Shown piece by piece: positions 24,559 through 35,193 of a DNA stretch of 57,220 nt. The DNA lies in contig JAFVRJ010000002.1 of assembly GCA_017504305.1 (NCBI GenBank), positions 1 through 57,220 of the forward strand. The letters run 5' to 3'. The notes below the pieces were generated by a model. It ran no database searches. It was given only the letters and a program-made list of their open reading frames with translations, and had not been told where the DNA came from. Made by a program: the position numbers and the translations under genes. Numbering within the stretch: position 1 is the first letter of the stretch; each line of letters begins with the position of its first letter. This stretch comes from Clostridia bacterium (GTDB taxonomy: Bacteria; Bacillota; Clostridia; Christensenellales; DTU072).

Positions 24559-27500
24559 TTATTTAAAATATTTGACTGCCGACTCAAAGAGTTTCATATC
24601 ATATAAGCCTTCGACGTTCTTGTAGAGGCCGTAACCTTTTCTTTCCGAGTGTCCCATCTTACCGAATACTCTGCCATCGGGGGATAGGATACCCTCGATC
24701 GCCATGGTGCTACCATTGGGATTAAAGCGAATATCTGTGGTGGGTGCTCCGTCGAGGTCGACGTATTGCGTCATGATTTGGCCGTTTGATGCAAGTTGAT
24801 TGATAAGCTCTTGACTTGCAATAAACTTACCTTCACCGTGCGAAATGGGAACGTTAATAATATCACCAACGTTTACGCCCTTGAGCCAAGGGGAATTGTT
24901 GGAAGATACCCTTACCCTAACGATACGAGATTGGTGACGACCAATATCGTTGTAAGTAAGTGTCGGGCAATTCTCATCGGTATCGATAATCTTGCCATAG
25001 GGTACCAAACCAAGCTTTACGAGTGCCTGGAATCCGTTACAGATGCCACCCATCAAACCATCACGGTTATCGAGGAGGTCGGTGATTTCTGCCTTAACTG
25101 CGCCGTTGCGTAGGAAGGCGGTAATAAACTTACCGGAGCCGTCCGGCTCGTCGCCACCGCTAAATCCGCCGGGTATAAATACCATTTGGCTTTGCTTACA
25201 TTTGTTAGCAAACTCGTCAACAGAACGCGCTACCGCATCGGAAGTAAGGTTGCGAACTACGAATATTTCGGCTTCTGCGCCCGCATCGCGGAAAGCTTTA
25301 GCGGTATCAAACTCGCAGTTGGTGCCGGGGAATACGGGGATCAAAACTTTAGGACGAGCAATCTTAACGTTAGCGGTTAGATTGTTGCCCTTTGTGTAAT
25401 TAAAGCTCTTGAGTTCTTGGGGGCGTGTTGCAATATTGCAAGAATAAACAGACTCAAGCTTATTCTCGTAAGCGTTTTGCAAGCTATCCAAGCAAAGAAC
25501 TTCGCCCTTATATTCGATAGCTTTATTTTCGGTGGTGTAGCCAAGAGTTATACCATCTACTACATCGTTATCGGCAAGCTCAATCATAAATGCGCCATAG
25601 TTATAAGCAAAGATATCGTTTAACGATACGCTATCATCATACTTAAAACCAATGCCGTTACCGATACAGCTCTTCAAAACACCTTCTGCTATTCCACCGT
25701 ATACGGGAGTGTATGCAGAAACTGCTTTCCCACTACGAAGTAGCTCGTTTACTTTATTATAAATAGCTATCAACGACTCTGTTACGGGGAGTGCGTTACT
25801 ATCGTAATCGGGCTTAAGAAGTATAACCTTGGAGTTTGCTTTTTTGAACTCCGGTGATACTACTTCATCAACCTTACCGGTGGTAACAGCAAACGATACA
25901 AGCGTGGGCGGAACGTCTATCTTCTCGAAGCTACCGCTCATAGAGTCTTTACCACCTATTGCAGCGCACTTAAGCTCTTTTTGTGCTTTGAAAGCGCCAA
26001 GTAGTGCAGACATGGGTTCGCCCCAGCGTTTTGCATCCTTGCCGAGTTTCTTAAAGTACTCTTGGAAGGTAAGATATATGTCTTTATATTCTGCGCCACT
26101 CGCTATTAGCTTGGAAACGCTTTCGATAACTGCAAAATATGCGCCGTGATAAGGGCTCTTTTCCGCAATATAGGGATTGCCACCCCAAGACATATAGGAA
26201 ACGGTGTCTGTGTGCTTTTGCTCAACCGATACTAAATGAACCATCGATTGGGGAGGCGTTTGTTGGTACTTGCCACCAAAAGGCATCAATACCGTGCCTG
26301 CGCCGATTGTGGAGTCAAATCTCTCGCCGAGTCCGCGCTTGGAGCAAACGTTAAGGTCCTCTGCAAGTGCGGTATAACCTACGGTAAAATCGGTAACTTT
26401 TGCTTTTTGATAATCACCACATACGCCGGTTTCAACTACTACGTGCTTTTCAGCACCGTTAGAGTTCAAGAATTCTCTCGAAATATCTACTATCGTCTTG
26501 CCGTTCCAATACATCTTTAAGCGAGGTTGCTCGGTAACGGTTGCTACGACGGTTGCTTCAAGGTTTTCGCTATCTGCAAGAGCAATAAACTCATCAACCT
26601 TATCCGCTTCGACAACTACCGCCATACGCTCTTGAGACTCGGAAATCGCAAGTTCGGTACCGTCAAGGCCTTCGTACTTCTTGGGTACTGCGTTGAGGTT
26701 AATTTCCAAACCGTCTGCAAGTTCACCTATCGCAACGGATACGCCACCTGCACCGAAGTCGTTACAACGCTTTATCAACAAGCTCGCCTTTTCGTTGCGG
26801 AATAAACGTTGGAGCTTTCTTTCCTCGGGAGCGTTACCCTTTTGAACTTCTGCTCCGCTCTTGGTAAGAGATTCTTGAGTATGGGACTTGGATGAGCCGG
26901 TTGCTCCACCGCAACCGTCACGTCCCGTTCTACCGCCAAGAAGAATAATCTTGTCGCCGGCATCGGGGCACTCTCTACGAACGTTCTTTGCAGGAGCCGC
27001 AGCTATAACTGCACCGATTTCCAAACGCTTTGCAACGTAACCCTCGTGATAAATTTCGTCAACTTGACCGGTAGCAAGACCGATTTGGTTGCCGTATGAG
27101 GAGTATCCCGCTTGAGCGGTGGTAACAATTTTGCGTTGTGGAAGTTTACCCTTTATGGTATCTTTAACGGGCTTCAAGGGATTTGCAGCACCGGTTACAC
27201 GCATTGCAGCGTAAACGTAGCTTCTGCCCGAAAGAGGATCGCGGATGGCTCCGCCGATACATGTAGCAGCACCACCGAAAGGCTCTATCTCGGTGGGGTG
27301 GTTGTGGGTTTCGTTCTTGAATAAAAGCAACCAATCTTCATCGACACCGTCAACGTTAACTTTAATCTTAACGGTGCAAGCATTAATTTCCTCACTCTCA
27401 TCGAGCTTGTTAAGATATCCTTGCTTCTTCAAAATTTTAGCGGCTATCGTGCCTATATCCATAAGGTTAATAGGTTTGGTGCGGTTGAGCTCCTTGCGAG

Positions 27501-28251
27501 TAGCAATATACTCTTCGTAGGTCTTTTGCAACAACTCGTCGGTAAAACTAACCTTATCGATAGTGGTGTTAAAGGTGGTGTGACGGCAGTGATCCGACCA
27601 ATAAGTATCGATCATTCTAATTTCCGTCAAAGTGGGATTTCTGTTTTCCGTTTTGAAATATGCTTGGCAGAAGGCGATATCGTCGGTATCCATAGCAAGG
27701 GCATATTCGTTAACAAAGTTTGCAAGCCCCTTTTTATCTAAATCGATAAACCCGTCGAGCGTTTGAACTTCGGTGGGGATATCGTGGGTTTCCTTAAGGG
27801 TTGCAACAGTTTGAAGACTTGCCTCTCTACTTTCAACGGGGTTGATAACAAACTTCTTAATTGCTTCGACGTCCTTATCACTCACGCTGCCGTATACTAC
27901 GTATACCTTTGCAGTGCGTACTAACGGACGCTCCTTTTGGGAAATAAGCTGTATACATTGTGCAGCGGAATCTGCCCTTTGATCAAATTGTCCAGGAAGA
28001 TACTCTACTGCAAATACCGTTGCTCCTTCTACGTCAATGGTCTCGGTAGCATTGTCCATTTGAGGCTCCGAGAAAACGGTCTTTACACTATAATCAAATA
28101 AAGCTTTCTCAATATCTTCAACGTCGTAACGATTGATAATGCGAATCGACTCAACGCGAGTGATTTCAAGAAGTTCTTTTACTTCTTTAGTAAGACTTTG
28201 TGCTTCATGATCAAAGCCGGCTTTCTTCTCAACGTAAATCCTATAAACCAT
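24559..28251 (-). CDS. purL: Phosphoribosylformylglycinamidine synthase, long fused form
   Basis: The 1230-residue enzyme fuses the ATP-dependent synthase domains (DTYWSDHCRHTTF near residue 207, KNETHNHPTEIEPFGGAATCIGG later split across the first lobe) with a C-terminal glutaminase. The glutaminase has the nucleophile in GGICNGFQ and an upstream FPGTNCEFDTA. It therefore replaces separate PurS, PurL and PurQ. It converts FGAR to FGAM. The gene starts 2 bases after purD. Confidence 0.95.
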   Translation of the reverse strand: MVYRIYVEKKAGFDHEAQSLTKEVKELLEITRVESIRIINRYDVEDIEKALFDYSVKTVFSEPQMDNATETIDVEGATVFAVEYLPGQFDQRADSAAQCIQLISQKERPLVRTAKVYVVYGSVSDKDVEAIKKFVINPVESREASLQTVATLKETHDIPTEVQTLDGFIDLDKKGLANFVNEYALAMDTDDIAFCQAYFKTENRNPTLTEIRMIDTYWSDHCRHTTFNTTIDKVSFTDELLQKTYEEYIATRKELNRTKPINLMDIGTIAAKILKKQGYLNKLDESEEINACTVKIKVNVDGVDEDWLLLFKNETHNHPTEIEPFGGAATCIGGAIRDPLSGRSYVYAAMRVTGAANPLKPVKDTIKGKLPQRKIVTTAQAGYSSYGNQIGLATGQVDEIYHEGYVAKRLEIGAVIAAAPAKNVRRECPDAGDKIILLGGRTGRDGCGGATGSSKSHTQESLTKSGAEVQKGNAPEERKLQRLFRNEKASLLIKRCNDFGAGGVSVAIGELADGLEINLNAVPKKYEGLDGTELAISESQERMAVVVEADKVDEFIALADSENLEATVVATVTEQPRLKMYWNGKTIVDISREFLNSNGAEKHVVVETGVCGDYQKAKVTDFTVGYTALAEDLNVCSKRGLGERFDSTIGAGTVLMPFGGKYQQTPPQSMVHLVSVEQKHTDTVSYMSWGGNPYIAEKSPYHGAYFAVIESVSKLIASGAEYKDIYLTFQEYFKKLGKDAKRWGEPMSALLGAFKAQKELKCAAIGGKDSMSGSFEKIDVPPTLVSFAVTTGKVDEVVSPEFKKANSKVILLKPDYDSNALPVTESLIAIYNKVNELLRSGKAVSAYTPVYGGIAEGVLKSCIGNGIGFKYDDSVSLNDIFAYNYGAFMIELADNDVVDGITLGYTTENKAIEYKGEVLCLDSLQNAYENKLESVYSCNIATRPQELKSFNYTKGNNLTANVKIARPKVLIPVFPGTNCEFDTAKAFRDAGAEAEIFVVRNLTSDAVARSVDEFANKCKQSQMVFIPGGFSGGDEPDGSGKFITAFLRNGAVKAEITDLLDNRDGLMGGICNGFQALVKLGLVPYGKIIDTDENCPTLTYNDIGRHQSRIVRVRVSSNNSPWLKGVNVGDIINVPISHGEGKFIASQELINQLASNGQIMTQYVDLDGAPTTDIRFNPNGSTMAIEGILSPDGRVFGKMGHSERKGYGLYKNVEGLYDMKLFESAVKYFK

Positions 28252-28253
28252 AA

Positions 28254-29522
28254 TTAAGCCTCCCTTTTATCAAGTGCCTTTTTGCCAATATCTTTGCGAT
28301 AATAGGCGTTACCAAAACTTATCTTTCGTACCTTTGAATACGATGCGTCAACGGCTTCTTCAAGGCTCGGTGCGGTTGCAACAACGCCTAAAACTCTACC
28401 ACCGCTTGTAAGAAGTTTACCGTCTTTAAGGGTGGCGCCAGCGACGTATACGCTATCTTTTAAATCATCGGGAATTGTGATTTCGTATCCCTTTTCATAG
28501 CTACTCGGATACCCATCCGATGCCATTATGACACAACAAGCACTGCCGTTACTAAACTTAACCTCGGTAGCATCAAGGGTACCGTTGGTGGTTGCTTGCA
28601 TGATAGTCAAGAGATCGCTTTCGAGTAGCGGTAATACTACTTGCGTTTCGGGATCGCCAAAACGGCAGTTATACTCTATTACCTTGGGGCCGTTTTTAGT
28701 GAGCATCAAACCAAAGTACAAGCATCCCTTAAATGTCCTACCCTCCGCATTCATCGCGTTGATAGTTGGAACAAAAATCTTATCCATACACTCTTTGGCA
28801 ACGGCTTCGGTGTAATATGGATTGGGAGCGATCGTGCCCATACCGCCGGTGTTAAGGCCTTCGTCGTTATCGCGTGCGCGTTTATGATCCATAGATGAAA
28901 CCATCGGCACTACCGTCTTGCCATCGGTAAATGATAGTACTGAAATTTCAGGGCCGGTCAAAAACTCCTCGATAACGATATTGTTACCGGATGCACCAAA
29001 TATTTTATCCGCCATCATAGAGTTGACGGCATCGATTGCTTCCGCCTTGGTGTTTGCGATAATTACACCCTTACCAAGAGCAAGGCCATCAGCTTTTACT
29101 ACCGTAGGATACTCGATCGTTTCAAGATAAGCAAGAGCCTTTTTCCTATCGCTAAATACTTCGTAACTTGCGGTAGGAATACCATATTTCTTCATAAGGT
29201 TTTTGCTAAAAGCTTTGCTTCCTTCGATAATAGCGGCTTTCTTTTCCGGACCGAAGCAAGGAATTCCCTTTGCGTTCAAGGCATCAACTGCGCCAAGACA
29301 AAGAGGATCGTCGGGGGTAACGATTGCGTAATCGATCCCCTTTTCAACCGCAAAATCAACTATCGACTCAACGTCGGTCGCCTTTACGTTTACGCAAACG
29401 GCATCTTCAGCGATACCGCCGTTGCCGGGTAAAGCATAGATAACTTCGACGTTACTGTTCTTTTTTATTGCTTTGATGACGGCGTGTTCTCTACCGCCAC
29501 CGCCTACGACTAATATCTTCAT
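28254..29522 (-). CDS. purD: Phosphoribosylamine-glycine ligase
   Basis: The 422-residue ATP-grasp enzyme starts MKILVVGGGGREHA and contains ADGLALGKGV (about 144) and EYNCRFGDPETQ (metal site, about 283). It joins glycine to phosphoribosylamine. It follows the AICAR transformylase gene by 14 bp. Confidence 0.96.
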   Translation of the reverse strand: MKILVVGGGGREHAVIKAIKKNSNVEVIYALPGNGGIAEDAVCVNVKATDVESIVDFAVEKGIDYAIVTPDDPLCLGAVDALNAKGIPCFGPEKKAAIIEGSKAFSKNLMKKYGIPTASYEVFSDRKKALAYLETIEYPTVVKADGLALGKGVIIANTKAEAIDAVNSMMADKIFGASGNNIVIEEFLTGPEISVLSFTDGKTVVPMVSSMDHKRARDNDEGLNTGGMGTIAPNPYYTEAVAKECMDKIFVPTINAMNAEGRTFKGCLYFGLMLTKNGPKVIEYNCRFGDPETQVVLPLLESDLLTIMQATTNGTLDATEVKFSNGSACCVIMASDGYPSSYEKGYEITIPDDLKDSVYVAGATLKDGKLLTSGGRVLGVVATAPSLEEAVDASYSKVRKISFGNAYYRKDIGKKALDKREA

Positions 29523-29536
29523 AGCTATCCTTTATT

Positions 29537-30724
29537 TTAGTGGTGGAATAATCTCATGCCGGTGAACGCCATAACCATACCGTGTTTATCCGCTGCCTCG
29601 ATTACAAGGTCGTCACGGATGGAGCCACCGGGCTCTACTACGTAAGAAACACCGCTCTTTGCAGCCTTATCGATATTATCGCTGAAGGGGAAGAAAGCAT
29701 CGCTACCAAGCGTTACGCCTTTGATTGTTGCAAGATAAGCATCCTTTTCTTCGCGGGTAAAGCGAGCGGGACGTACCTTAAAGAATTTTTGCCAAACGTC
29801 GTCGCCAAGAACGTCGAGATAATCAACGTCGCTCAAATAAAGATCGATAATGTTGTTTTTATCAGGTCTGCCTACGCCGTCAGCGAACTCGAGGTTAAGC
29901 ACTCTTTCGTGTTGACGGAGGTGCCATAAATCTGCCTTTTGAGCAGCAAGACGGGTGCAGTGAATACGAGATTGTTGACCTGCACCTACGCCGATTGCTT
30001 GACCGTCAATAGCAAAGCAAACGGAGTTAGATTGGGTATACTTAAGGGTGATAAGAGCAATAATCATATCAATAGCCTTTTCTTCGGGGAGCTCTTTATT
30101 AGCGGTTACGATATTCGTAAGAAGCTCTTTATTGATGGGGAAGTTATTGCGACCTTGCTCGAAGGTAATACCGAAAACGTCCTTGGTTTCTTGTACTTCG
30201 GGAACGTAGTTGGGATCAATTTTAATGATGTTGTAATTGCCCTTTCTCTTGGTCTTAAGTAGGGCAAGAGCTTCTTCGGTATAAGCGGGAGCGATAACGC
30301 CGTCGGAAACCTCTCTTTCGATTATTTTAGCGGTGGTAAGATCGCACTCGTCCGAAAGAGCAATCCAATCACCGAAAGAGCTCATTCTGTCGGTACCTCT
30401 TGCTCTTGCGTATGCGCAAGCGAGGGGGGATTCGTCTAATCCTTCGATGTCGTCTACAAAGCAAGCTTTCTTGAGGTTTTCATTAAGCTTTTTGCCTACT
30501 GCAGCGGAGGTGGGAGATACGTGTTTGAAGCTTGCAGCCGCAACCATACCGGTAGCTTCCTTAACCTCTTTTACAAGTTGCCAAGAGTTGAAAGCATCGA
30601 GGAAGTTGATGTAGCCGGGACGTCCGGATAAAATCTCGATGGGAAGGTCGGAGCCATTCTTCATATAGATTTTTGCGGGTTTTTGATTGGGGTTACAACC
30701 GTATTTTAATTCAAATTCTTTCAT
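29537..30724 (-). CDS. purH: Stand-alone AICAR transformylase (PurH C-terminal type)
   Basis: The 395-residue protein corresponds only to the AICAR formyltransferase part of PurH: KYGCNPNQKPA near the start, the catalytic SFKHVSP (Lys-His, about 66-72), FFPFSD, and the usual end RLFHH. The N-terminal IMP cyclohydrolase (MGS-fold) domain of normal PurH, which is about 515 residues, is absent. The cyclohydrolase step is apparently done by the PurO-like protein encoded just upstream. The ATG at 30724 follows AGGGAGAT; the longer reading to 30790 overlaps purO and is rejected. Confidence 0.9.
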   Translation of the reverse strand: MKEFELKYGCNPNQKPAKIYMKNGSDLPIEILSGRPGYINFLDAFNSWQLVKEVKEATGMVAAASFKHVSPTSAAVGKKLNENLKKACFVDDIEGLDESPLACAYARARGTDRMSSFGDWIALSDECDLTTAKIIEREVSDGVIAPAYTEEALALLKTKRKGNYNIIKIDPNYVPEVQETKDVFGITFEQGRNNFPINKELLTNIVTANKELPEEKAIDMIIALITLKYTQSNSVCFAIDGQAIGVGAGQQSRIHCTRLAAQKADLWHLRQHERVLNLEFADGVGRPDKNNIIDLYLSDVDYLDVLGDDVWQKFFKVRPARFTREEKDAYLATIKGVTLGSDAFFPFSDNIDKAAKSGVSYVVEPGGSIRDDLVIEAADKHGMVMAFTGMRLFHH

Positions 30725-30737
30725 ATATATCTCCCTA

Positions 30738-31457
30738 TTATTTATTTTTATTGATGAGTCTTTCTTCAGCACTTCCGTCACGGAGGTCAACGTATCTTAC
30801 GTAAAGTGAAATCTTGTTGTTTTCATTGAGGTTTGCCCAAAGGTTAGCGGTAAACTTATCGATATCGTTATCAATAGCTACTCTTTCAGGTTCACCTTGG
30901 AAGGTGGGGATGGGATTGCCGTCGCAAACGTAGGTATGTATAAAATGACCAAGACCGTTCAAAGGGCTATAAGAATAGGTGTAGCGGTTGCACTTGGAAC
31001 CAATAGCGTCTGCCGACTTCAAGATGCTCATTTCATAGCTAAAGTCGCCGTCGTTAAAAGTTACGATACCGCTGATACGAGGAGTAAGGTTGGGAGCATC
31101 AGGTTCAAATTCACGAGATTCGAGGGCACACTTAAAGCACTTTCCGTCTACCAAACCATTATAAATGGTATCCGTTTGATCGCCGTTGGTAACAATAAGC
31201 TTGTTCTCGTAACTGCGGAGTGCCGCATAGATAATTAAGCTCGGGTCCTCAACTTTGGATACGTCAAAAGGCTCGGTAAAAACTTCACCGTTCTTAACGG
31301 TAAAGATGCGGTTACGGCTATTGGCGCTTCTGCCCATAATAAAATATGCAACAGCGGCTTTGGTACCGTCTTCGGTCTTGCCGATAACGATTCCTCTGCC
31401 AACGTAAGCGTTATCTTTAATGAGCTCGCCGATGTCGTGAATCTTGTAGATGTCCAT
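30738..31457 (-). CDS. purO: IMP cyclohydrolase, archaeal PurO type
   Basis: The 239-residue protein matches the PurO-type IMP cyclohydrolase fold: YVGRGIVIGKTEDG (about 19-32), AYFIMGRSANSRNRIF (about 37-52) and the late TFQGEPERV. It closes the ring of FAICAR to make IMP, the last step of the pathway. This type was first described in archaea. It pairs here with a PurH that lacks its own cyclohydrolase domain, and lies between purN and that gene with gaps under 15 bp. Confidence 0.85.
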   Translation of the reverse strand: MDIYKIHDIGELIKDNAYVGRGIVIGKTEDGTKAAVAYFIMGRSANSRNRIFTVKNGEVFTEPFDVSKVEDPSLIIYAALRSYENKLIVTNGDQTDTIYNGLVDGKCFKCALESREFEPDAPNLTPRISGIVTFNDGDFSYEMSILKSADAIGSKCNRYTYSYSPLNGLGHFIHTYVCDGNPIPTFQGEPERVAIDNDIDKFTANLWANLNENNKISLYVRYVDLRDGSAEERLINKNK

Positions 31458-31462
31458 AAACT

Positions 31463-32080
31463 TTATCTCCTTTCGTTTAATAATTTATTGCTAATTTTTT
31501 CAACCGATTGGGGAAGAATTATCCACTCTGCCTCAACCATTACTCTTTTTTGTAATACTTCGGGGGTGTCCCCTTCTTTAATTTCAACGGCCTTTTGCAT
31601 AATGATTTCGCCACCGTCGGGTATTTCGTTTACAAAATGTACCGTTGCACCCGTAACTTTAACGCCGTATTCGAGTGCGGCTTCGTGTACGCGTAATCCG
31701 TAAAATCCTTTACCGCAAAACGAAGGTATAAGCGATGGGTGTACGTTAATGATGCGCTTATCATACTTTTTAGTAAAGTTTTCGCCCAAAATGGACATAA
31801 ACCCTGCAAGAACTATTAGTTCTATACCGTTTGCTTCAATAAGATCGATAATTTTTTGCTCAAACTCTTCTTGAGAAGGGCAATCTTTTTTGCAAACGAC
31901 GGCGTAATCGATACCGGCTTTAACGGCACGCTCAATAGCGTAAGCGTTAGGATTGTTGGATATAACCAAAGAGATTTTACCGCTATTCAAAATACCGCTA
32001 TTTTGTGCATCTATGAGTGCTTGTAAGTTGGTTCCGCCACCGGAAACCAAAACTGCAATTTTAACGGAATCCTTAAGCAT
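31463..32080 (-). CDS. purN: GAR transformylase
   Basis: The 205-residue enzyme has VLVSGGGTNLQAL (about 10-22) for phosphate binding and the catalytic NVHPSLIPSF (Asn and His), with the Asp in EIPDGGEI. It uses 10-formyl-THF to formylate GAR. Its start overlaps the end of the formate channel gene by 8 bp. Confidence 0.95.
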   Translation of the reverse strand: MLKDSVKIAVLVSGGGTNLQALIDAQNSGILNSGKISLVISNNPNAYAIERAVKAGIDYAVVCKKDCPSQEEFEQKIIDLIEANGIELIVLAGFMSILGENFTKKYDKRIINVHPSLIPSFCGKGFYGLRVHEAALEYGVKVTGATVHFVNEIPDGGEIIMQKAVEIKEGDTPEVLQKRVMVEAEWIILPQSVEKISNKLLNERR

Positions 32081-32696
32081 TTTCCTTCTCCTTGCCGATA
32101 AGCTTAAGTGCGGGGAATATCATAGCGCCGATAGTGTTGCCTAAAATTATGGTCCAAATATAACCGAATCCCTTTAAGCTAAACTCCCCTGCTATAGCAA
32201 AGTATCCCATATCTGCTATTGAGTGCTCGAAGCCCGAAAGAATAAATACCGGTATGCAGAACACTATACCTACAATGGTTTTCTTTTCTCTATATAGCGA
32301 AACGGCTATATACATCAAAATTCCACAGAAGATAGCTCTAATCAAACCGCTCAAAAAGCTTTGGGCGAGCTTTGCCGTCACTACGTTTACGGCGGTTTCC
32401 GCAAGGCTCGGGATTGCATAACCAAGTGCCGAACCAAAAGCTATCATCGCAACGGTGTTGCCAAGTAAACCTAACAACAAAACGGAAAAGTTATCCTTTT
32501 TATGCTCGTTTACTATGAAACCGATCTTACCGGTATAAAGGTTATAACCTTTATAACAAATGGTAAGGAGGGCTACGCTAAACATAACCGCACCAACGTA
32601 TTTGTTTTGGCAGGCAAGGTAAACTGCACAACCTATGCTAATCATTGCACCTGCCAAAAAACCATCTATAACGTTTTTAAAAATATTTTTTATCAT
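32073..32696 (-). CDS. Formate/nitrite transporter-family channel
   Basis: The 207-residue protein has six membrane segments and the FNT signature SGFEHSIADMGYFAIAG (about 151-167), where a conserved His lies in the pore. It is shorter than usual (about 260-280 residues), mainly through a short C-terminus. Placement between purM and purN, in an operon ending with fhs, points to formate import for one-carbon supply; this role is inference. Confidence 0.8.
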   Translation of the reverse strand: MIKNIFKNVIDGFLAGAMISIGCAVYLACQNKYVGAVMFSVALLTICYKGYNLYTGKIGFIVNEHKKDNFSVLLLGLLGNTVAMIAFGSALGYAIPSLAETAVNVVTAKLAQSFLSGLIRAIFCGILMYIAVSLYREKKTIVGIVFCIPVFILSGFEHSIADMGYFAIAGEFSLKGFGYIWTIILGNTIGAMIFPALKLIGKEKENA

Positions 32697-32698
32697 TA

Positions 32699-33742
32699 CT
32701 ATTTAATGGTAATTTTCTTATCGGATGCAACGATTTCGCCAAGATAGTAAGCGTCTTCGCCGTTTGCCTTTAGTATTTCGATAGCCTTATCAAGGTCCTC
32801 TTTTGCAACTACTATGCTCATACCAACGCCCATGTTGTAGGTATTGTACATATCTCTTTCATCAATACCGCCAACCTTTTGGATGAGGTTGAAGATGGGA
32901 AGAACTTTAACCGCACTCTTTTCGATAACCGCACCAAGTCCGTTGGGTATGGAACGCGGAATATTCTCGTAGAATCCGCCGCCGGTGATGTGTGAAATAC
33001 CCTTAACTTGTACTTCCTTCATAAGAGCAAGTACCGGTTTAACGTATATTTTGGTGGGGGTAAGGAGGGTTTCGCCAAGTCCTTTGCCACCAAGTTCTTC
33101 TTTATAAGCGTTGAGGTCCGCGTTTTCAACGTCAAACACCTTACGAACAAGAGAAAATCCGTTGGAGTGTACGCCACTCGATGGGAGCGCTATAATAACG
33201 TCACCCGCTTTCATATTCTCTTTGCGGATAACCTTGGATTTATCAACTACGCCTACTGCAAAACCTGCAAGGTCGTACTCGTCTATAGGATAGAAACCGG
33301 GCATTTCGGCAGTTTCGCCACCACTGAGCTCTGCGCCTGCTTGTACGCAACCTTCGGCAACGCCTTCAACTATAGCGGCAATCTTTTCGGGAACGTTCTT
33401 TCCACACGCAATATAGTCAAGGAAGATAAGCGGTTTAGCACCACAGCAAATGACGTCGTTAACGCACATTGCTACGCAGTCGATACCTACTGTATTGTGC
33501 TTATCGAGCAAAAAAGCAAGCTTTAGTTTAGTGCCTACACCGTCGGTGCCGGAAACCAATATAGGATTCTTGCAATCTGTAAGATCAAGTTCAAAAAGTC
33601 CACCGAATCCGCCGATTTCTTCCGATTTGGCACTCGTTACAGTCCTTGCAACGTGCTTCTTCATTAACTCAACGGCTTTGTAACCGGCGGTAATATCAAC
33701 GCCTGCATCGGCGTATGCTTGAGATTTGGATTCTTCGTGCAT
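32699..33742 (-). CDS. purM: AIR synthetase
   Basis: The 347-residue enzyme has [16 protein letters not shown] near its start, [15 protein letters not shown] (about 59-73) and [11 protein letters not shown] (about 141). It closes FGAM to AIR with ATP. The ATG at 33742 follows GGAGAATT; the longer reading is rejected. Confidence 0.96.
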   Translation of the reverse strand: MHEESKSQAYADAGVDITAGYKAVELMKKHVARTVTSAKSEEIGGFGGLFELDLTDCKNPILVSGTDGVGTKLKLAFLLDKHNTVGIDCVAMCVNDVICCGAKPLIFLDYIACGKNVPEKIAAIVEGVAEGCVQAGAELSGGETAEMPGFYPIDEYDLAGFAVGVVDKSKVIRKENMKAGDVIIALPSSGVHSNGFSLVRKVFDVENADLNAYKEELGGKGLGETLLTPTKIYVKPVLALMKEVQVKGISHITGGGFYENIPRSIPNGLGAVIEKSAVKVLPIFNLIQKVGGIDERDMYNTYNMGVGMSIVVAKEDLDKAIEILKANGEDAYYLGEIVASDKKITIK

Positions 33743-33753
33743 AGTAATTCTCC

Positions 33754-35181
33754 TTATTCTTCTTTCCCGTTCCAACAATAGGTGCAGAGCTTGCATTTAT
33801 CAATGCCTATTGCTTCAATAAGTCCATCGAGCGATTGGAACTCGAGTGTCGAGAAGTTCAACTTGTCGCAAATTGCCTTTCTCATTGCCTTTCCTCTTTC
33901 GGTATTGCGGTCGCTGTATTCCTCGAGGTGGTTAAGTCCTTCTTCGCCTTCCAGCTCCACTATCGTCTTGCGAGTGATAAGCTCCATATCGGAAGTAGCG
34001 CGAGAGAAGTTAAGATATTTACATCCGTACATAATTGGAGGGCAAGCAGAACGCATGTGAACGCTCTTTGCTCCGTGTTCGTAAAGGAATTCAACCGTTT
34101 CGCGAAGTTGCGTTCCGCGTACGATAGAGTCGTCTACAAACAACAAATCTTTACCCTCGATAAGCTCGTGTACGGGGATTTGCTTCATTTTTGCAATCTT
34201 GTTGCGGTCTACTTGGCTGTTGGGCATAAAGCTTCGCGCCCAAGTAGGAGTATATTTTATATAAGGACGTGCAAAGGGTACCCTACTCTTATTGGCATAA
34301 CCTATAGCGTGGGGCGTTCCGGAGTCCGGCACACCGCTTACGTAGTCGAGCTTTAAGCCGGGGAAATTCTCGTCGTCCATGTCTGACAAAATTTCACCGT
34401 TACGATAACGCATTGCCTCAACGTTAATGCCTTCATAATTGGTGGTGGGGTAACCGTAATAGGACCAGAGGAAAGCACACATCTTCATCTTGTCGCGAGG
34501 AGGAGCAAGTTGAACGATGCCTTCGGTGGTGATTTCTACTATCTCACCGGGACCGAGTTCTTTTTCCTCAACGTATCCAAGCTTTTTGAACGCAAAAGAC
34601 TCAAAGGTTACGGCGTAACCGTTTTCATCCTTACCGATTTGAACGGGGAGTCTACCAACCTTATCACGAGCGGCAATCAATGTTCCGTCGTCTTTTAAGA
34701 TAAGTATAGATGCCGTGCCGTCGATTGCGTCGTGAGCAAAACGGATGCCGTCGGCAAAGTTATCCTTTTGGTTGATAAGCGACGCAACCAGCTCAATCGC
34801 GTTGATGCCACCACCGGTCGAAACGCTAAAGTGTCCGCCTGCAAGTGAAAGGAATTTTTCGACAAGCTCGTTCTCGTTGTTAATATTGCCTACTACTGTC
34901 ATTACGTAGGTGCCGAGTTTGGAGCGAATCATAAGCGGTTGCGGATCGCAATCACTTATGCAACCTATGGCGGAAGTTCCCTTCATTTGCTCGAAAACGT
35001 GCTCGAACTTGGTGCGGAAAGGAGCGTTTTGTATGTTGTGAATTTTACGTTGAAGCCCTACCTCTTTATCGTACATTGCAAGGCCTGCGCTGTACGTGCC
35101 GAGGTGAGAGTGGTAGTCAGTACCGAAGAACACGTCGGATAAGCAATCTTTACTTGAGACGATACCGAAAAAAGCACCCAT
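33754..35181 (-). CDS. purF: Amidophosphoribosyltransferase, lacking the N-terminal Cys
   Basis: The 475-residue protein keeps the PRPP site [18 protein letters not shown] and cysteines near the C-terminus (CKLCTYC) and in CPPIMYGC that fit the 4Fe-4S type of PurF. The N-terminus reads MGAFFGIVS, where active PurF matures to CGVFGI: the glutaminase nucleophile is Gly. No in-frame upstream start exists (a TAG stop lies three codons above the ATG, right by the GGAG site). It may use free ammonia or work with another glutaminase. It sits between purC and purM. Confidence 0.9.
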   Translation of the reverse strand: MGAFFGIVSSKDCLSDVFFGTDYHSHLGTYSAGLAMYDKEVGLQRKIHNIQNAPFRTKFEHVFEQMKGTSAIGCISDCDPQPLMIRSKLGTYVMTVVGNINNENELVEKFLSLAGGHFSVSTGGGINAIELVASLINQKDNFADGIRFAHDAIDGTASILILKDDGTLIAARDKVGRLPVQIGKDENGYAVTFESFAFKKLGYVEEKELGPGEIVEITTEGIVQLAPPRDKMKMCAFLWSYYGYPTTNYEGINVEAMRYRNGEILSDMDDENFPGLKLDYVSGVPDSGTPHAIGYANKSRVPFARPYIKYTPTWARSFMPNSQVDRNKIAKMKQIPVHELIEGKDLLFVDDSIVRGTQLRETVEFLYEHGAKSVHMRSACPPIMYGCKYLNFSRATSDMELITRKTIVELEGEEGLNHLEEYSDRNTERGKAMRKAICDKLNFSTLEFQSLDGLIEAIGIDKCKLCTYCWNGKEE

Positions 35182-35193
35182 TACAATCTCCTA

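Noticed and set aside
33008..33526. Open frames antisense to purM, purF, purC and feoB
   Set aside because: All lie inside full-length conserved genes and show no homology or promoter.
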